Origin: Salvelinus alpinus
Lineage: Eukaryota; Chordata; Actinopteri; Salmoniformes; Salmonidae
DNA length: 64,000 bases
Direction: 5' to 3'
Assembly: GCF_045679555.1 (NCBI RefSeq)
Contig: NC_092115.1
Coordinates: 32,119,596 to 32,183,595 of the forward strand
Shown here: piece by piece, positions 46,830 through 60,139 of the stretch
Layout: every line of letters starts with the position of its first letter
How positions within the stretch are numbered: the stretch's first letter is position 1
Notes under the pieces: model-generated
What the model saw: only the letters and a program-made list of their open reading frames with translations
Databases searched by the model: none
What the model was told of the DNA's origin: nothing
Made by a program: the position numbers and the translations under genes

Positions 46830-49643
46830 TACACTATCTCAGCTATTTTTACCTTTACCCAATCCCCAAAATAACGAGAGGTCAGGTAGTGTAGCAGCAT
46901 CTGCCTGGCTCTCCTGGGAGTGGCTGATTAAATGTCAACAGGGAAGACAAAGCCTGCCTGCATTTGACTTTTTTCTTGTCCGTTTCATCTCTCTCTTTGA
47001 TAAAGCCGGCGTGAGGAAACTAAACTGCAATGCTCTGGGCAAAAACCATACCTCAGCGATAATGCTCTGCTGCTGTATTCAATGCACAGCTATACAGAAA
47101 ATCTGTGTAGGTGTGTGTAGTAACCAAGAAGGTGTAGTCTGTAGCCTTTTTTTACAGTCTCTACCCATTTGTGTGATCACAGAACTGTGAATGTACAGTA
47201 GATGTATATTTGAATGAAAGAGGCAAATAGGAAAATAGATATAAATTGAGTACAGAGAAAACAGTTTATCGTGCATGCTTGGGTGTGCTTGCAGCCCGCG
47301 TATATGAGACAGTGACTGTGTGCATGACTACACTGGTTGCCTCTTGCCTTACTGATCTTATATTATATCCACGGCCACGCGATCGCTGGCGCTGATAAGA
47401 GGCAGCTTCCCAGAATGAGGTCTGCTACTGTGAAAGTCCCGCAGTGCCGTCTTCAGAGGCCCATGGTGCTTCAGGGAAAAGGCAATATCATGCTATCTGA
47501 CACCCCATCATCAAACACATATCTCCATTTCCTCCCGACCTGAATGGTGAGAATGCCCACATTTAGAGTCTGAGCTCTGGAGCTAATCAGACCATCAGGA
47601 GACTGGTCGTCTTTGTTTTGTGTTTCCATTTCAGTGAAATCTGGAAGTTCATTACAAAGCCCTGTCTGTGTCTGTCTGTGTTTATGACAGGCTTTTCAAA
47701 AAAGACCTCAGAGTGCATAAACAACAATGCATTAAATCTAGCCGGACGCCGCGGTTCTCAGAAAAATGGGGAGGGAAAAAAAGTGGCCCAGACAGCGACA
47801 CATTTCGGATTTAAAAAAAATGGCAGCCAGGATCAACCAGCCTTGTTGCAATGTTGTTGTGTTATGACATTTCATTCAATGACCTTTTCTCCCCTGGCAG
47901 GAGCTGTGTTTAATTGGGCTGTACTCATTCCTTCATTGTGCGTCCATCTGTCGGTCAGCTACTCAGTCACTCATGTTTCTGAGCACTGAGCGGGGATGCA
48001 AATGAGCGTCTGACATATGTCCAGTTTATTGTTGTGTGAACAGATGTTGAGACGAGGTCTCTTATGAATATTTGACATTCATGCTGCAGCAGGTTGTATG
48101 GTGGTGTTCCCTCTCCCTCTCTCCCTGTGGACAGGCAAGAGGCTGTGAGAGAATAAAGACTTAAAGGGAATCTACGAAAAACACCATACTGAGAGAAAAA
48201 CACTCATACCAGAGTCACTATTCTAAGGAGACTATCATAGCTACTGATGAGCACTGGAACTCTGGTCTAGTTGTAGTTTACTAGTGCCTGAACTTGACCC
48301 CTCGGCCGCTTCCTCTCTACAGCGGCAGATAAATAAATAAACAAATAAGATAAATATACCAAATCTAAACCACTTGTCAAAGAGGACCATCTTCCCGTTA
48401 CATTTCTCTTGATGTCTCCATCCACCGCCCTCCCGCACTCTATCATTTTCTTTTGATTATGACGAGTCATTTCACAGATGGTGGTTGAAAGCTGTGTGTC
48501 CTCTGCTAGCACTCAGGCCAGAGAGGGGCCACCTCAATTAGCTGTCATTTCACTCAAGAGCTAGTTAAAGTCCCTCTGGGTGGGGAGGCAGACGGCTAGG
48601 ACCCTCTGGGTGGCATATGTTGAGTGATGTCTGTTATAAATAACATGAGGTGCTCAGAGGTTGAGTAGCACTCTGAAAAATGCACGGTGTCGGGAATTTC
48701 GGGAACTTTTGAAAACGGAATAGAATGAACTAGATATAATGGAATCGACAGCAGTGGAATTGGGGCCATTGAGAAAGCAAATAAAGAGTTAGGCAACACT
48801 GTGCACTAAAAAAATGTATGTCGGAACTTGCAAAAACTAAATAGAATGAACTATACACAATCGCCAGCAAGAAATGGGCCACTTCAGGGGAGTGAGGAAA
48901 GGGTTAATCAATACTCTCCACTAATGATAAATAAAGATGAAGTTAGAGTTCTATATTTTAACATCACCGCAGGGCACTTTTCTTACTTTCCAAAAATGAA
49001 ATACTAATAAGATGATCAGAGGCATAACTAGTTAGCCCTATTGGTTGAAGGCCAAGTCCCAACTCCCGAAAAGCCAGATTTCTCATGCCTCTGGAAAGGA
49101 CACGTTTGCCATTATCTCTGAAGAATTGAGAAAACGACATGAAAAGGTTATTTAAGAAAGTTTGACAGGGAAACAACATAATAACGGGCCATCAGTGTGT
49201 CTGTGGCATGGAAGAAGCAGACGTCTTGTGACTCTCTCGCTCTCTCTCTGCAGAAAGAAGCTATTTCAGTCTTTACGACAATTCAAGGTTTGTTTTGAAA
49301 TCAATGATCATTGAAATGAAAGGGTTGATTAAATAGTCGATCAACTGAATGAAAATGTCAAATACTGAGTGCCACTACATCGGCATTAACAATAGATTCA
49401 ATAATTAACCAAAGTCTCAATGAACTTCCAAATGTCAGAATCCTCCAAAACTTTGTGGCGGTGTTACATTCTCTTAATTCACAGTGTTTTTCAAAGTGTG
49501 AATCTGGCCATCTATGAGGACTGCAATAAGAGGCCAAAACAGCCTGTAACCAAACTGTTGGACACGACACAACCAACGCACCACCAGCCTACACTGCAAC
49601 GCCATGAATAACGAATGGTGTGAGGGTGAGTGAGTGTGTGGGC

Positions 49644-49674
<31 letters not shown>

Positions 49675-51738
49675 TCTGCGAGTCTGCGAGTGTCAACGTG
49701 TGTGTGTGTGTGCATCCATCCGTGCGTTTTAAGCTTAGCCATTTCCAGTCAGCCAGACAGTCTCCCTCTCTCTCTGAATATCTCAAACTTAAAAAGGGAG
49801 CAAACAGCAATACTGGTGAGCCACAACTGTGGTGTTGCTTTTTTGAAGATCCCTACGCCAGACCAGTAGCTAATGATAGAGAGAAACAACAAAACCCAGG
49901 AGACATGAATATTACATCCGCTTGTTTTTATGCAGTCTCATCCTGCTCTGCTTGAGCCTGTGTGACGCGCTGATGTGAACATCAGTTCTGTGTAGCTAGT
50001 AGCTCCCGTAATGGGTCTAAGTGAACCCTCAGGTCACATAGCCCTTTCTGCCCTGGGAAGACAGGTTTTTCCTGGCTTTGCCTTTAGTACAATTTGGAAT
50101 AACTCATGGGTCTTTCTGGCATAAAAAGGCAGAAACCACTGCCATCACACAGTGGATGAAGTAAATAACTGAAAAGGCGTAGGTTGTTTTCCTCCTAATG
50201 TGTGCTTATTACCTGTATTTACTGGACTAGGGAGATTACCACATCAAGCATTGCTGTGGCATTGCTGTGGCATTGCTGTGGGCGTTATTGACAGTTGTTC
50301 TTAAAGATCAAGAGACAGAAAAAGCCCTGCCACTGCCAGCCAGACAGGATTTGGATCTATGTGATCTGATTTACGAGAGCTGAAACTGAAGACTGGGGCC
50401 ACCTCATTACTACGGTAGGGACACCAGGCCATGGAGCCACTTTGAGAGAGAAAGGTAGCTAGCACAAAATATACTGTACAGCTATGAACACTCTCTCTTC
50501 CAGTTCTTTAAAATGTCCACTTGAAGTCACACATTCCAATCCACCAATCAGGAAGTCAGACTCATGAAGACTTGTGCCATGGCAACAAGAGGAACAAATG
50601 GAGTCGTTCCAACTATCCGCCTGGCACCTTGACCTCTGACACGCATGCACGCACGCACGCACACACACCCTTGACTCCGGTCTGCATGACTCTCCTTGCT
50701 GATGTGTTAATTCCTTCTGATCCACTAAGCGGCAAGGACCAACCCACGTGATCTGGTAAATATTCCCTTTGTTTCTCTGCTTCAAAGAGTGTAAAGCCCA
50801 ATCCCAAAAGCCTCACTGTGTGTCAGTCACGATACAATTTATTAATGAGCCCAGCAAGTGCTTCTTCATCGTGCTACACGTCGATGCAAAGTTTAAAAAG
50901 CATTCAAATAAATATGCATAACTGAGTTTTATAAGCAGCCAAATTGAATGAGCAGAACGTCGATAGAGCGAGGCAAGACGAGGCGCTTTATGACATTAGC
51001 ACGTTTTGTGAGGCAGAAGGAGATCTAGTCGATTAGAATCTCACTAACTAGCCTTTTCCATGTATGCAGTGGCATGGTCGGCGACTCAGCTGTGCCTTTC
51101 TTCTCCTTGGGTTGTTGGATCTCTCCATGTGGCTAAACCCCACAGTTCTCCATTGGCCCTGTTCCTCTCTGTGAAGGCATTAATTTAACACTCCTCTTTT
51201 TTACTCCTCAGATCAATGCTACCTCGAAGGCAAATACATTTTCTCCCTTCTCCCCTTGTTACTTTGAAATGCTCCTGGCAATTATTGGCTCCCCTGATTA
51301 GTCTTTGGAATTAATTAGGCCAAGACCCGAGTCGATGTCTTTGAGGAATCTCAGACAATACCCTTGCAAGTGTGTCCCTACACATTTTGTAACAGGTGGC
51401 ACTTAGGGGCACATTTTATTGTCACGTCGGAGCAGTACGATCTCTTAAATAGTGAGCCTTCTTAGGAGGTGGACTATCAACGTCATGATCACTGGTGTCT
51501 GTGTGTTCGGAAAGCATTAGAGGAGTTTCACTCTTCAACACATGTATGTGTTCTGAAACTCACACCCCTGTAGTAAATTCAAATGAATCCTTGGAGTTTG
51601 GAATATATCTGAGGAATTATACAGGTATCAAATACAGTTATATATGCACACAACATATACAGTACATTTGGGTCCATTTGTTTTGGTTTCTGTCTTATCC
51701 CCTAAAACACCTAATATAGACATATACATCGGCTTTAC
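46830..51738. other. Large adgrl2 intron, only simple repeats seen
   Basis: A (TG)n tract at about 49645-49715 and ACGC/ACAC repeats at 50640-50670 are the only recognisable features. Short ORFs have no family resemblance. No further STP-linker exon was recognised, but such exons are poorly conserved and could be missed. Confidence 0.45.
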
Positions 51739-51837
51739 CTGGCTCCCGTAGGATGAGCTTTGCAAAAAGGGTGGATGCAAAGGTTGTTGGCATAGTAGGA
51801 GAAGACACAGTCGTGGTAATATACTGACTACCGGTCT
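51739..51837 (-). CDS. adgrl2: adgrl2 exon: Ser/Thr/Pro-rich linker
   Basis: This 99-bp exon encodes 33 residues rich in Thr, Ser and Pro (QYITTTVSSPTMPTTFAS), ending in AKLILREP. It fills the mucin-like, probably O-glycosylated stalk between the olfactomedin domain and the hormone-receptor motif. The acceptor is TTTTTACAG and the donor GTAAAG; both ends are phase 1, so it may be an optional cassette. Sequence conservation of this linker is weak, so the call rests on splice sites, phase and composition. The intron towards the olfactomedin exon is about 8.3 kb and heavily invaded by repeats. Confidence 0.78.
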
Positions 51838-52253
51838 CTGTAAAAAGCAGAGAATCGTAGTGATTTGGTTCAACTTACAACTTTTACTGTGGGGCCCCAT
51901 GAATCTTAAAAAGGGCTGACACCAATTAGTCGACTGGTCAAACGTTTGGTCGATAGGCTGTCGACCAAGATTGTTTTTAGTCGAGCAGTAGCAAATATAT
52001 CTATATTTTTTATGGCAAAAGACACCTGTCTTATTCGTGGCCATCTCAGTGAACTAATCCATTGCGGAGGCTGAGACTAATCCATTGCGGAGGCCGTGGG
52101 GATGGCACAGTCCAAGAAGAAGGAGTGTGGCTAAGATGCACAATGCATATCTCACTCTATAATGCGCTCCCTCCTGCCAATTTGTGCACAATCATTGTTT
52201 CATAATTCATCTTGTGAATTGTTTGCCTTTCATTGTTAGTTCCCCATTACAAA

Positions 52254-52949
52254 CACTGCATGACCAAAAGAATGTGGACACCTGCTCGTCGAACATCTCA
52301 TTACAAAACCATGGGCATTAATATAGAGTTGGTTCCCCCCTTTGCTGCTCCTGGCATTCGCCAAACCCAGATTTGTCCGTGGGACTGCCTGATGGTGAAG
52401 CGTGATTCATCACTCCAGAGAATGCATTTCCACTGCTCCAGAGTCCCATGACGGCAAGCTTTATACCACTCCAGCCGACGCTTGGCATTGAGCATGGTGA
52501 TCTTAGGCTTGTGTGCGGCTGCTCGGCCATGGAAACCCATTTCATGAAGCTCCCGACTAACAGTTATTGTGCTGACATTGCTTCCAGTGTGTAGTTTGGA
52601 ACTTGGTAGTGAGTGTTGCAACTGAGAACAGATTATTTTTACGCGCTACCGTTCTGTGAGCTTGCGTGGCCTACCACTTTGCGGCTGAGCCGTTGTTTCT
52701 CTTAGACATTTCCACTTCACAATAACAGCACTTACAGTTGACCCGGGCAGGTCTAGCAGGGCAGAAATTTGTCGAACTGACTTGTTGGAAAGGTGGCATC
52801 CTATGATAGTGCCACGTTGAAAGTCACTGAGCTCCTCAGTAAGGCCATTCTACTGCCAATGTTTGATAAACATCTCAGCAACGGGTGTGGCTGAAATAGC
52901 CAAATCCACTAATTTGAAGGGGTGTCCACATACTTTTGTATATACGGTG
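52254..52949 (-). mobile_element. Tc1-like relic, internally deleted
   Basis: Same family as 33494-34505, opposite strand: ends cactgcatgaccaaaagaatgtgg and inverted ...acatacttttgtatatacggtg, TA on the right. On the minus strand parts of the transposase are readable (RELHEMGFHGRAAAHK, ESRFTI) but frames are broken and the C-terminal part is missing. Confidence 0.85.
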
Positions 52950-53540
52950 TATATCACCAGTAGTGCATTTACCGTTAATTCCTATAACTTATTTTTTTGC
53001 TTACGGTAATTTCTGTTAATGCATTCAATAGCTTATATTCTTATTCAGGTCTTTACCGTTCTCATTGTCGGAGTGGATACGTTGTTTGCAGAGCGGACAA
53101 CCTATGCTACACCTGTGAGAAACAAGTTTTAGTTAATTGCATTCAATTTATGAATTTTGTAAGGACATGCACCTGATTACGCATAGAAGTAGGCCTATAG
53201 GCTACATGTCCTGCGCGCAAATGTAGGCATATAAATGTGCACATTTGGGGATTTGGTAGTATTTCTGATTGGCTTAATGCACCACCACTAATGACCTGTG
53301 GAGCTTCTCAAAGTAATGTTTTCGTCACCTCAAACAGCAAGTAAACAAAGTCTGTTTTTCCATCCATTGATAATAACAATAGTTCCTCAATGTACCTGAA
53401 AAATCTTTCCACCTCTCTCCCGTTCCATAACCACTCAGCGTGCTCTGATCCAGTGGAAACGTCACAAAATAGGCCCACCTGATTACTTCTTATCCCTTGT
53501 GCAAATAACCTACAGCTGTGTCTGACCCAAGTTCATTGGC

Positions 53541-55690
53541 GCTGTAAATCAAATCAAACTTTATTTGCCACATGCGTCGAATACAAGTGTAGACTTCACC
53601 GTGAAATGCTTACTTACAAGCCCTTAACCAACAGTGCAGTTCAAGAAGAAGAAAATATTCACCAAGTAGGTAAAAATAAAATGTAATAATAAAAAGTAAC
53701 ACAATAAGCATAACAATAACAAGGCTATATACAGGGGGAACCAGTATCGAGTCAGTGTGCTGGGGTACAGACTAGTTGAGGTACATGTAGGTGGGGGCGA
53801 AGTGACTATGCAAACAAACAGCGAGTAGCAGCAGTGTACAAGGGGGGGGGGGGGGGGGCGATTTTATGAAATGCTCAGCAGTCTAATGCCTTGGGGTAGA
53901 AGCTGTTGAGGAGGCTTTTGGTCCTAGACTTGGCGCTCCGGTACCACATGCCGTGCGGGAGCAGAGAAGACAGTCTATAACTTGGGTGACTGGAGTCTCT
54001 GACAATTTTGAGGATCTGGGGGCCCATGAAAAATCTTTTCAGTCTCCTGAGTGGGAAAAGGTTTTGTCGTGCCCTCTTCACGACTGTCTTGGCATGTTTG
54101 GACCATGATGGTTCATTGGTGATGTGGACACCAAGAAACTTGAAACTCTCGACCCGCTCCACTACAGCCCCGTCGATGTTAATGGGGGCCTGTTCGGCCC
54201 GCTTTTTTCTGTAGTCCACGATTAGCTCTTTTGTCTTGCTCACATTGAGGGAGAGGTTGTTGTCCTGACACCACACTGCCAGTTCTCTATTCTCCTCCCT
54301 ATAGGCCGTCTCATCGTTGTCGGTGATCAGGCCTACCATGTTGTGTCATCAGCAAACTTAATGATGGTGTTGGAGTCGTGTTTGGCCATGCAGTCGTGGG
54401 TGAACAGGGAATACAGGAGGGGACTAAGTACACACCCCTGAGGGGCCCCAGTGTTAAGGATCAGCGTGGCAGACGTATTGTTGCCTACTCTTACCACCTG
54501 GGGGCGGCCCGTCAGGAAGTCCAGGATCCAGTTGCAGAGGGAGGTGTTTAGTCTCAGAGTCTTTAGCTTAGTGATGAGCTTTGTGGGCACTATGGTGTTG
54601 AACGCTGAGTTGTAGTCGATGAACATCATTCTCACATAGGTGTTCCTTCTGTCCAAGTGAGAAAGGGCAGTGTGGAGTGCGATTGAGATTGCGTCATCTG
54701 TGGATCTGTTGGGGCGGTATGCGAATTGGAGTGGGTCAAGTGTGTCCAGGAGAATGCTGTTGATGTTAGCCATGACCAGCCTTTCAAAGCACTTCATGGC
54801 TTCCGACGTGAGTGCCACGGGGCGGTAATCATTTAGGCAGGTTACCTTCACTTCCTTGGGCACAGGGACTATGGTGGTCTGCTTGAAACATGTAGGTATT
54901 ACAGACTCAGTCAGGGAGAGGTTGAAAATGTCAATGAAGACACTTGACAGTTGGTCCACGCATGGTTTGAGTACACGTCCTGGTAATCCGTCTTACCCAG
55001 TGGCTTTATGAATGTTGACCTGTTTAAAGGTTTTGTTCACATCGGCTACCGAGAGTGTTATCATACAGTCATCCAGAACAGCTGGTGCTCTTGTGCATGC
55101 TTCAGTGTTGCTTGCCTCGAAATGAGCATAAAAGGCATTTACCTCGTCTGGTAGGCTCGCGTCACTGGGCAGCTCACGTCTGGGTTTCCCTTTGTATTCC
55201 GTAATAGTTTTCAAGCCCTGCCACATCCGACGAGCGTCAGAGCCGGTGTAGTAGGATTCAATCTTAATCCTGTATTGACGCTTTGCTTGTTTGATGGTTC
55301 GTCTGAGGCATAGCGGGATTTCTTCTAAGCGATTAGTCTCCCGCTACTTGAAAGCGGCAGATCTAGCCTTTAGCTTGATGTGGATGTTGCCTGTAATCCA
55401 TGGCTTCTGGTTGGGATATGTATGTACAGTCACTGTGGGGACGATGTCATCGATGCACTTATTGATGAAGCCAATGACTGAGGTGGTGTATTCCTCAATG
55501 CCATTGGATGAATCCCGGAACATATTCCAGTCTGTGCTAACAAAACAGTCCTGTAGCTTAGCATCCGTGTCATCTGACCAGTTCCGTATTGATATTCTAT
55601 ACAATGTGGCAAGTTTGCTAGAGCAAGCTTCAGGCCAAACCCAAGATAACAGTTGATATAATGTTTTAAGTTCATTGCATACAGGCCATG
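53541..55690 (-). mobile_element. 5'-truncated RSg-1-like LINE (Rex1/L2 type)
   Basis: On the minus strand the element starts with the linker after the endonuclease (near 55660: NWSDDTDAKLQ, NQKPWITGN) and continues into reverse transcriptase: [64 protein letters not shown] and FADDT. A frameshift lies near 54335, before NVSKTKELIVDYRKKRAEQ. The 3' tail (53550-53640) is the caaactttatttgcc / gtgaaatgcttacttacaagc motif widespread in salmonids. It carries stops, so it is inactive. A G run lies at 53841-53858. Confidence 0.88.
53875..54959 (-). pseudogene. LINE reverse transcriptase, interrupted
   Basis: Two overlapping frames (54333-54959 with RT motifs up to FADDT, and 53875-54339 with the thumb-like region to LLNSFYPKALDC) together form most of a reverse transcriptase. 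One frameshift between them, near the FADD motif, would prevent a single protein. Confidence 0.85.
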
Positions 55691-55896
55691 CATTGCCAAT
55701 GTGATTCATAGGATATGTATTTTCTACCTGCAGGCTGCAATGTTTTTATTTGTTGGTTTCATGTAGGCTATCTTTTACATAGTTGGAAATGAAAATAGAA
55801 GTTACTTTTGTGTCTTATTTCATCAAAGAGCGCTGAAAGCATCAGACAAGGTCAATGCATATAGTTGATTTTATTCAAACACATAGGGTGTGTCTA

Positions 55897-56640
55897 CAGT
55901 TGAAGTCAGAAGTTTACATACACTTAGGTTGGAGTCATTAAAACTCGTTTTTCAACCACTCCACAAATTTCTTGTTAACAAACTATAGTTTTGGCAAGTC
56001 GGTTAGGACATCTACACGACACAGATAATTTTTCCAACAATTGTTTACAGACAGATTATTTCATTTATAATTCACTGTATCACAATTCCAGTGGGTCAGA
56101 AGTTTACATACACTAAGTTGACTGTGCCTTTAAACAGCAAGCATACTTCCAAAGTTGTGGCAAAATGGCTTAAGGACAACAAAGTCAAGGTATTGGAGTG
56201 ATCATCACAAAGCCCTGACCTCAATCCTATAGAAAATTTGATGGCAGAACTGAAAAAGCGTGTGCGAGCAAGGAGGCCTACAAACCGGACTCAGTTACAC
56301 CAGCTCTGTCAGGAGGAATGGGCCAAAATTCACCCAACTCATTGTGGGAAGCTTGTGGAAGGCTACCCGAAATGTTTGACCCAAGTTAAACAATTTAAAG
56401 GCAATGCTACCAAAAACTATTTGAGTGTATGTAAACTTCTTACGCACTGGGAATGTGATGAAAGAAATAAAAGCTGAAATAAATCATTCTCTCTCCTATT
56501 ATTCTGACATTTCAAAATAAAGTGGTGATCCTAGCTGACCTAAGGCAGGGAATTTTTACTAGGATTAAATGTCAGGAATTGTGAAAAACTGAGTTTAAAT
56601 GTATTTGGCTAAGGTGTATGTAAACTTCCAACTTCAACTG
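55897..56640 (+). mobile_element. Sleeping Beauty-type Tc1 relic, internally deleted
   Basis: The 744-bp element is flanked by TA (55895-55896 and 56641-56642). The left end cagttgaagtcagaagttta and its second, inner repeat (gtcagaagtttacatacact near 56095) reproduce the direct-repeat-in-inverted-repeat layout of the salmonid Sleeping Beauty family. The right end is acttccaacttcaactg. Only the C-terminal transposase region remains (AELKKRVRARRPTN, 56238-56400); everything between the left arm and about 56143 is deleted. Confidence 0.93.
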
Positions 56641-57192
56641 TATATATGGAAAAATACATATATTTTTAATTTTATATAGTTTTTTTGCATCTCTGGGTGA
56701 CATCAATTCCCAGGTTCATTTCACGTTTTTATGTACATCTGAGCTATTGCCGTTCAAGTAGGGAGAAATTCAGCTGGTATGACGTAGCATTACAATAAAT
56801 CTTCTCTCACCGCACTAGAAGTTAATAGGAATATGACTTTTAAATCGCCTATCACATCTATCATACATATCAGATCTCAACACTGGCCGATGTGGGAGGT
56901 TGTCTTCACTTAAACGAGCCATTGATCATATTTTTGCGATATTCCTACCTCGATAAATGTGTAATTAACAGAGGGTCCACCACATTTCTCCTATTAGTCT
57001 GCCTCTTCAGTCCAGGGTGCATTGCATTGCCGTTGCGAATGTCAGACTTCACTCTGCAAGGCACATCGATCTGCATGTTGAACATGGTGAGATTGTAGAC
57101 TACTAAATTGATAGTGCAGTTTGTTAAGGCGATTTTACAGTGAACTAGCTACTTCACATGCTGATGTTGACTTTCGTATTATTGTGTGAAGC

Positions 57193-57455
57193 TATGTTTG
57201 CTAGGGCGGCAGGTAGCCTAGTGGTTAACAGCAATAGGCCATTAACCGAAAGGTCGCTGGTTTGAATACGCAACATGGAACAATCTACCGTTCTGCCCTT
57301 GAGCAAGGCAGTTAACCCCCAACAACTGCTCCCCGAGCGCCAATGACATCGATTAAGGCATGCCTTCCCCACCTCTCTGATTCAGAGGGGTTGGGTTAAA
57401 AGCGGAAGACACATTTTGGTTGAATGCATTCAGTTGTGCAAGGTATCCCCTAGCA
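57193..57455 (+). mobile_element. tRNA-derived SINE (HpaI/SmaI style), tRNA head and tail
   Basis: ggcggcaggtagcctagtgg (A-box region) and ctggtttgaatac (B-box region) are followed by ttctgcccttgagcaaggcag and a tail with gattcagaggggttgggtta and gaatgcattcagttg. A familiar salmonid SINE type. Confidence 0.88.
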
Positions 57456-57894
57456 AGCCGGCCAGCCCATAGAAAGAGCATTGCATTGTGGGCTTTGTAG
57501 TCGACTTGAGCTGCAACGGATTTCCACAACAATCACATGTTGCTACCAACCTTATTATAACGACAAAGTGAAACACTTGTTCACAGTTTTATTTAACACA
57601 GTAAATTATAGTCATTTGTGGATTTTTCCTTTAATGAACACAATTAGTTCTCTCTCTGCACCTCAAGTGCTTGTTGGTATCAGTGAGAGAGAGAGTCGTT
57701 CTTTTACCACCACAGGATCACCCTGCAGAACAGGTTCTTTAATTCCTCTCTGTACTAAACATGAACCATTTACTTTCATGTGCCTACCTATGCCATTCAC
57801 AAAAGCCTAGTGGAATCTTGCAGCTGGCATAGCCTTGCTTCTCTATCTGCCTTCCTCTATGTGCAGTTCAATGGTTTCATAAAATTACACTTTT

Positions 57895-58102
57895 AAAAAA
57901 ATGTATTAATTTTACCTTTATTTAACTAGGCAAGTCAGTGAAGAACAAAGTCTTATTTATAATGACAGCCTAGGAACAGTGGGTTAACTGCCTTGTTCAG
58001 GGGCAGAACGACAGATTTTTACCTTGTCAGCTCGGGGATTCGTTCTTGCAACCTTTCGGTTACTAGTCCAACGCTCTAACCACTAGGCTACCTGCCACCC
58101 CA
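57895..58102 (-). mobile_element. tRNA-derived SINE (HpaI style), minus strand
   Basis: Read on the minus strand: gtggcaggtagcctagtgg, gttggactagtaaccg, ctgacaaggtaaaaatctg, cagttaacccactgttccta and the tail ending cttgcctagttaaataaagg. It lies 440 bp from the other SINE and in the opposite direction. Confidence 0.9.
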
Positions 58103-58656
58103 CTTAATGATATGCAGAGGCCAGTTATGAATGCAAACATATACGTTTCAATTCCAGTAGCAGAACTGTAGCTCGAACAAGTATTCTTAAACTAAAAAGG
58201 GTCAAATAATCAACAACTGTGTAGGTACTGTGTGGTTGTTCTCATCATTACGTCTATCGCATGCGAGCCAGCGAGTTTGTTTGTGTCTGGCTCTCTGGTC
58301 TTTGCGTTTGCTGTAGCGTTAGCTGTGATAACAGATCACTGTAAAGCCCCTTGATTGGAAATGCACTGCCATGCGGACTCCTCTTCTCTTTTTCCGTGTG
58401 GCTGTTATAAGACATTGAGGGTAGTTATGATAATTCAGTTGGTAATTACATTTACATTAATCTTACCCTGAGCATCCAAAACGGGCCGTTTGCATGTACA
58501 TACATGCCAGTTCGGCCATGGAGAACTAGCTCATTAGAATTCTAGTATTTATTCTGTTCTATTCTACACGGTCTACTTAATTGAGTGCTTTGGTTGGGTT
58601 GGGCACACAGAGAGACTCAACCTCTGACCTTCATGTCAAGAGCTCACGGCCACCGT

Positions 58657-58665
58657 CTGTCTGTA

Positions 58666-58740
<75 letters not shown>

Positions 58741-58780
58741 GTCTGTCTGTGTCTGTCTGTGTCTGTCTGTGTCTGTCTGT
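58657..58780. repeat. (CTGT)n microsatellite
   Basis: About 120 bp of ctgt repeats with gtctgt interruptions towards the right. Long ORFs on both strands here are artefacts of the repeat. Confidence 0.97.
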
Positions 58781-60139
58781 CGGGCAGATATACATGTAGA
58801 GGGAGCAAAGGGAAAACAAACAGACGTGTTGACAGGTGGTCAGCGTGTCCATGGATACGTTGCCCTTGGACACAAGAGGTCGGGGATCATATTTCAAAAC
58901 CTTAACGTTAATCTAGCCTGGGACCATCACTCACCGAATATCACTTCGTTTTCAATATCGTTTTACTCCAACTTGAACCCCCCGACGTCAGCGTGGTAGC
59001 ATGTTCCCCCCACAGTGACTTACACAGTGCGTTAGCGGGGACTTAGCCGAGCTCTCAGTGGTAAGGAGGAAGCTGCATCCCAACGTCACGCCAGCATGGT
59101 ATAGAGTTGATCGTTCCTTGTCGAGTGCAGTGCGTTAGTGGGGACTTAGCCTAGTTTTTAGGGATAAGGAGGCTACAGGCAGGTAATTACGCCCATTATC
59201 ACACAGCGTGATGTAAGAGCCCTGTCTGATGACACGCACGTCTGTCTCTCCTCAGACACTTCACAGATTAATTTAAAACCCTACACCGTCTGATAGATAT
59301 CAATTTCGGCGGATGGTCCTTTCTATTATTTTTTTCTTCAACAGCGCTCAAGTCACTATTCTAACCTTGTCATCCGGGCCATGATTCACCGGCATTACCG
59401 CCACCTAGCCACACGGGAACCTTAACTCTGGGTTTTAACACCAACCCCCACAAAATGATGGAGATTGTCTCAATCACGGGTAAATGAGGGGCCGTCAACA
59501 ACACGGTTGATCGGGTAGCCATAGCAACAGATGTCCGAATCGGATCCAAAGGCAAGGAAAGGAAAGTGGGGATGGGATAACCTTCTGTCATACCGTGTGC
59601 AATATTTCAGAATCCCATTCCGGGGCATTAAAGGGAAGTTCACAAGGCCACTGCTCATAATGGATTGGGATAAGACCTGAGATTAGAGAATTTGATAGGG
59701 TCCAAGTGGAGAGGGAGTGCTTGAGCTTGCCTTATGGTAATAAAGGAAGCAAGGCTTTCCAGCGGATGCCTTGTGCCAGACTGCGAAGCCCCTAAGGGAG
59801 TTATACCCCGTTCCAAGGTATAACTGTAATTTTCTGTTTACTCATGAGGCCTTTCCCCAGGACTAACCAAACCCTACTATTCTCTGAATCACACCTGTAT
59901 TGTGTTCAAAATAAACAAATCTGTCATCATGAGACTTATATACACCCCCCCCACACACACAGGAATATGTTCAGCACCTGACACAAACACAACACAAACG
60001 GCTGTATACTAAACTGAAATATGTGTTTGTAACTTTACAGCAATCATCTATTGAAATTAGGTTTGTGAAATTCAATGTACACATGCAGATCTCAAGTCAG
60101 GACTCATCTGAAACAGGCCACACTGTGACTGAGACGTAC
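58781..60139. other. adgrl2 intron with a diverged local duplication
   Basis: Near 59025-59075 and 59125-59180 the phrase cagtgcgttagcggggacttagcc recurs (cagtgcgttagtggggacttagcc), a tandem duplication of roughly 100 bp. Nothing else was recognised. Confidence 0.5.

Noticed and set aside
58581..58999. ORFs with repeated Cys-Leu-Ser-Val or Thr-Asp-Arg-Gln
   Set aside because: Products of the CTGT microsatellite.
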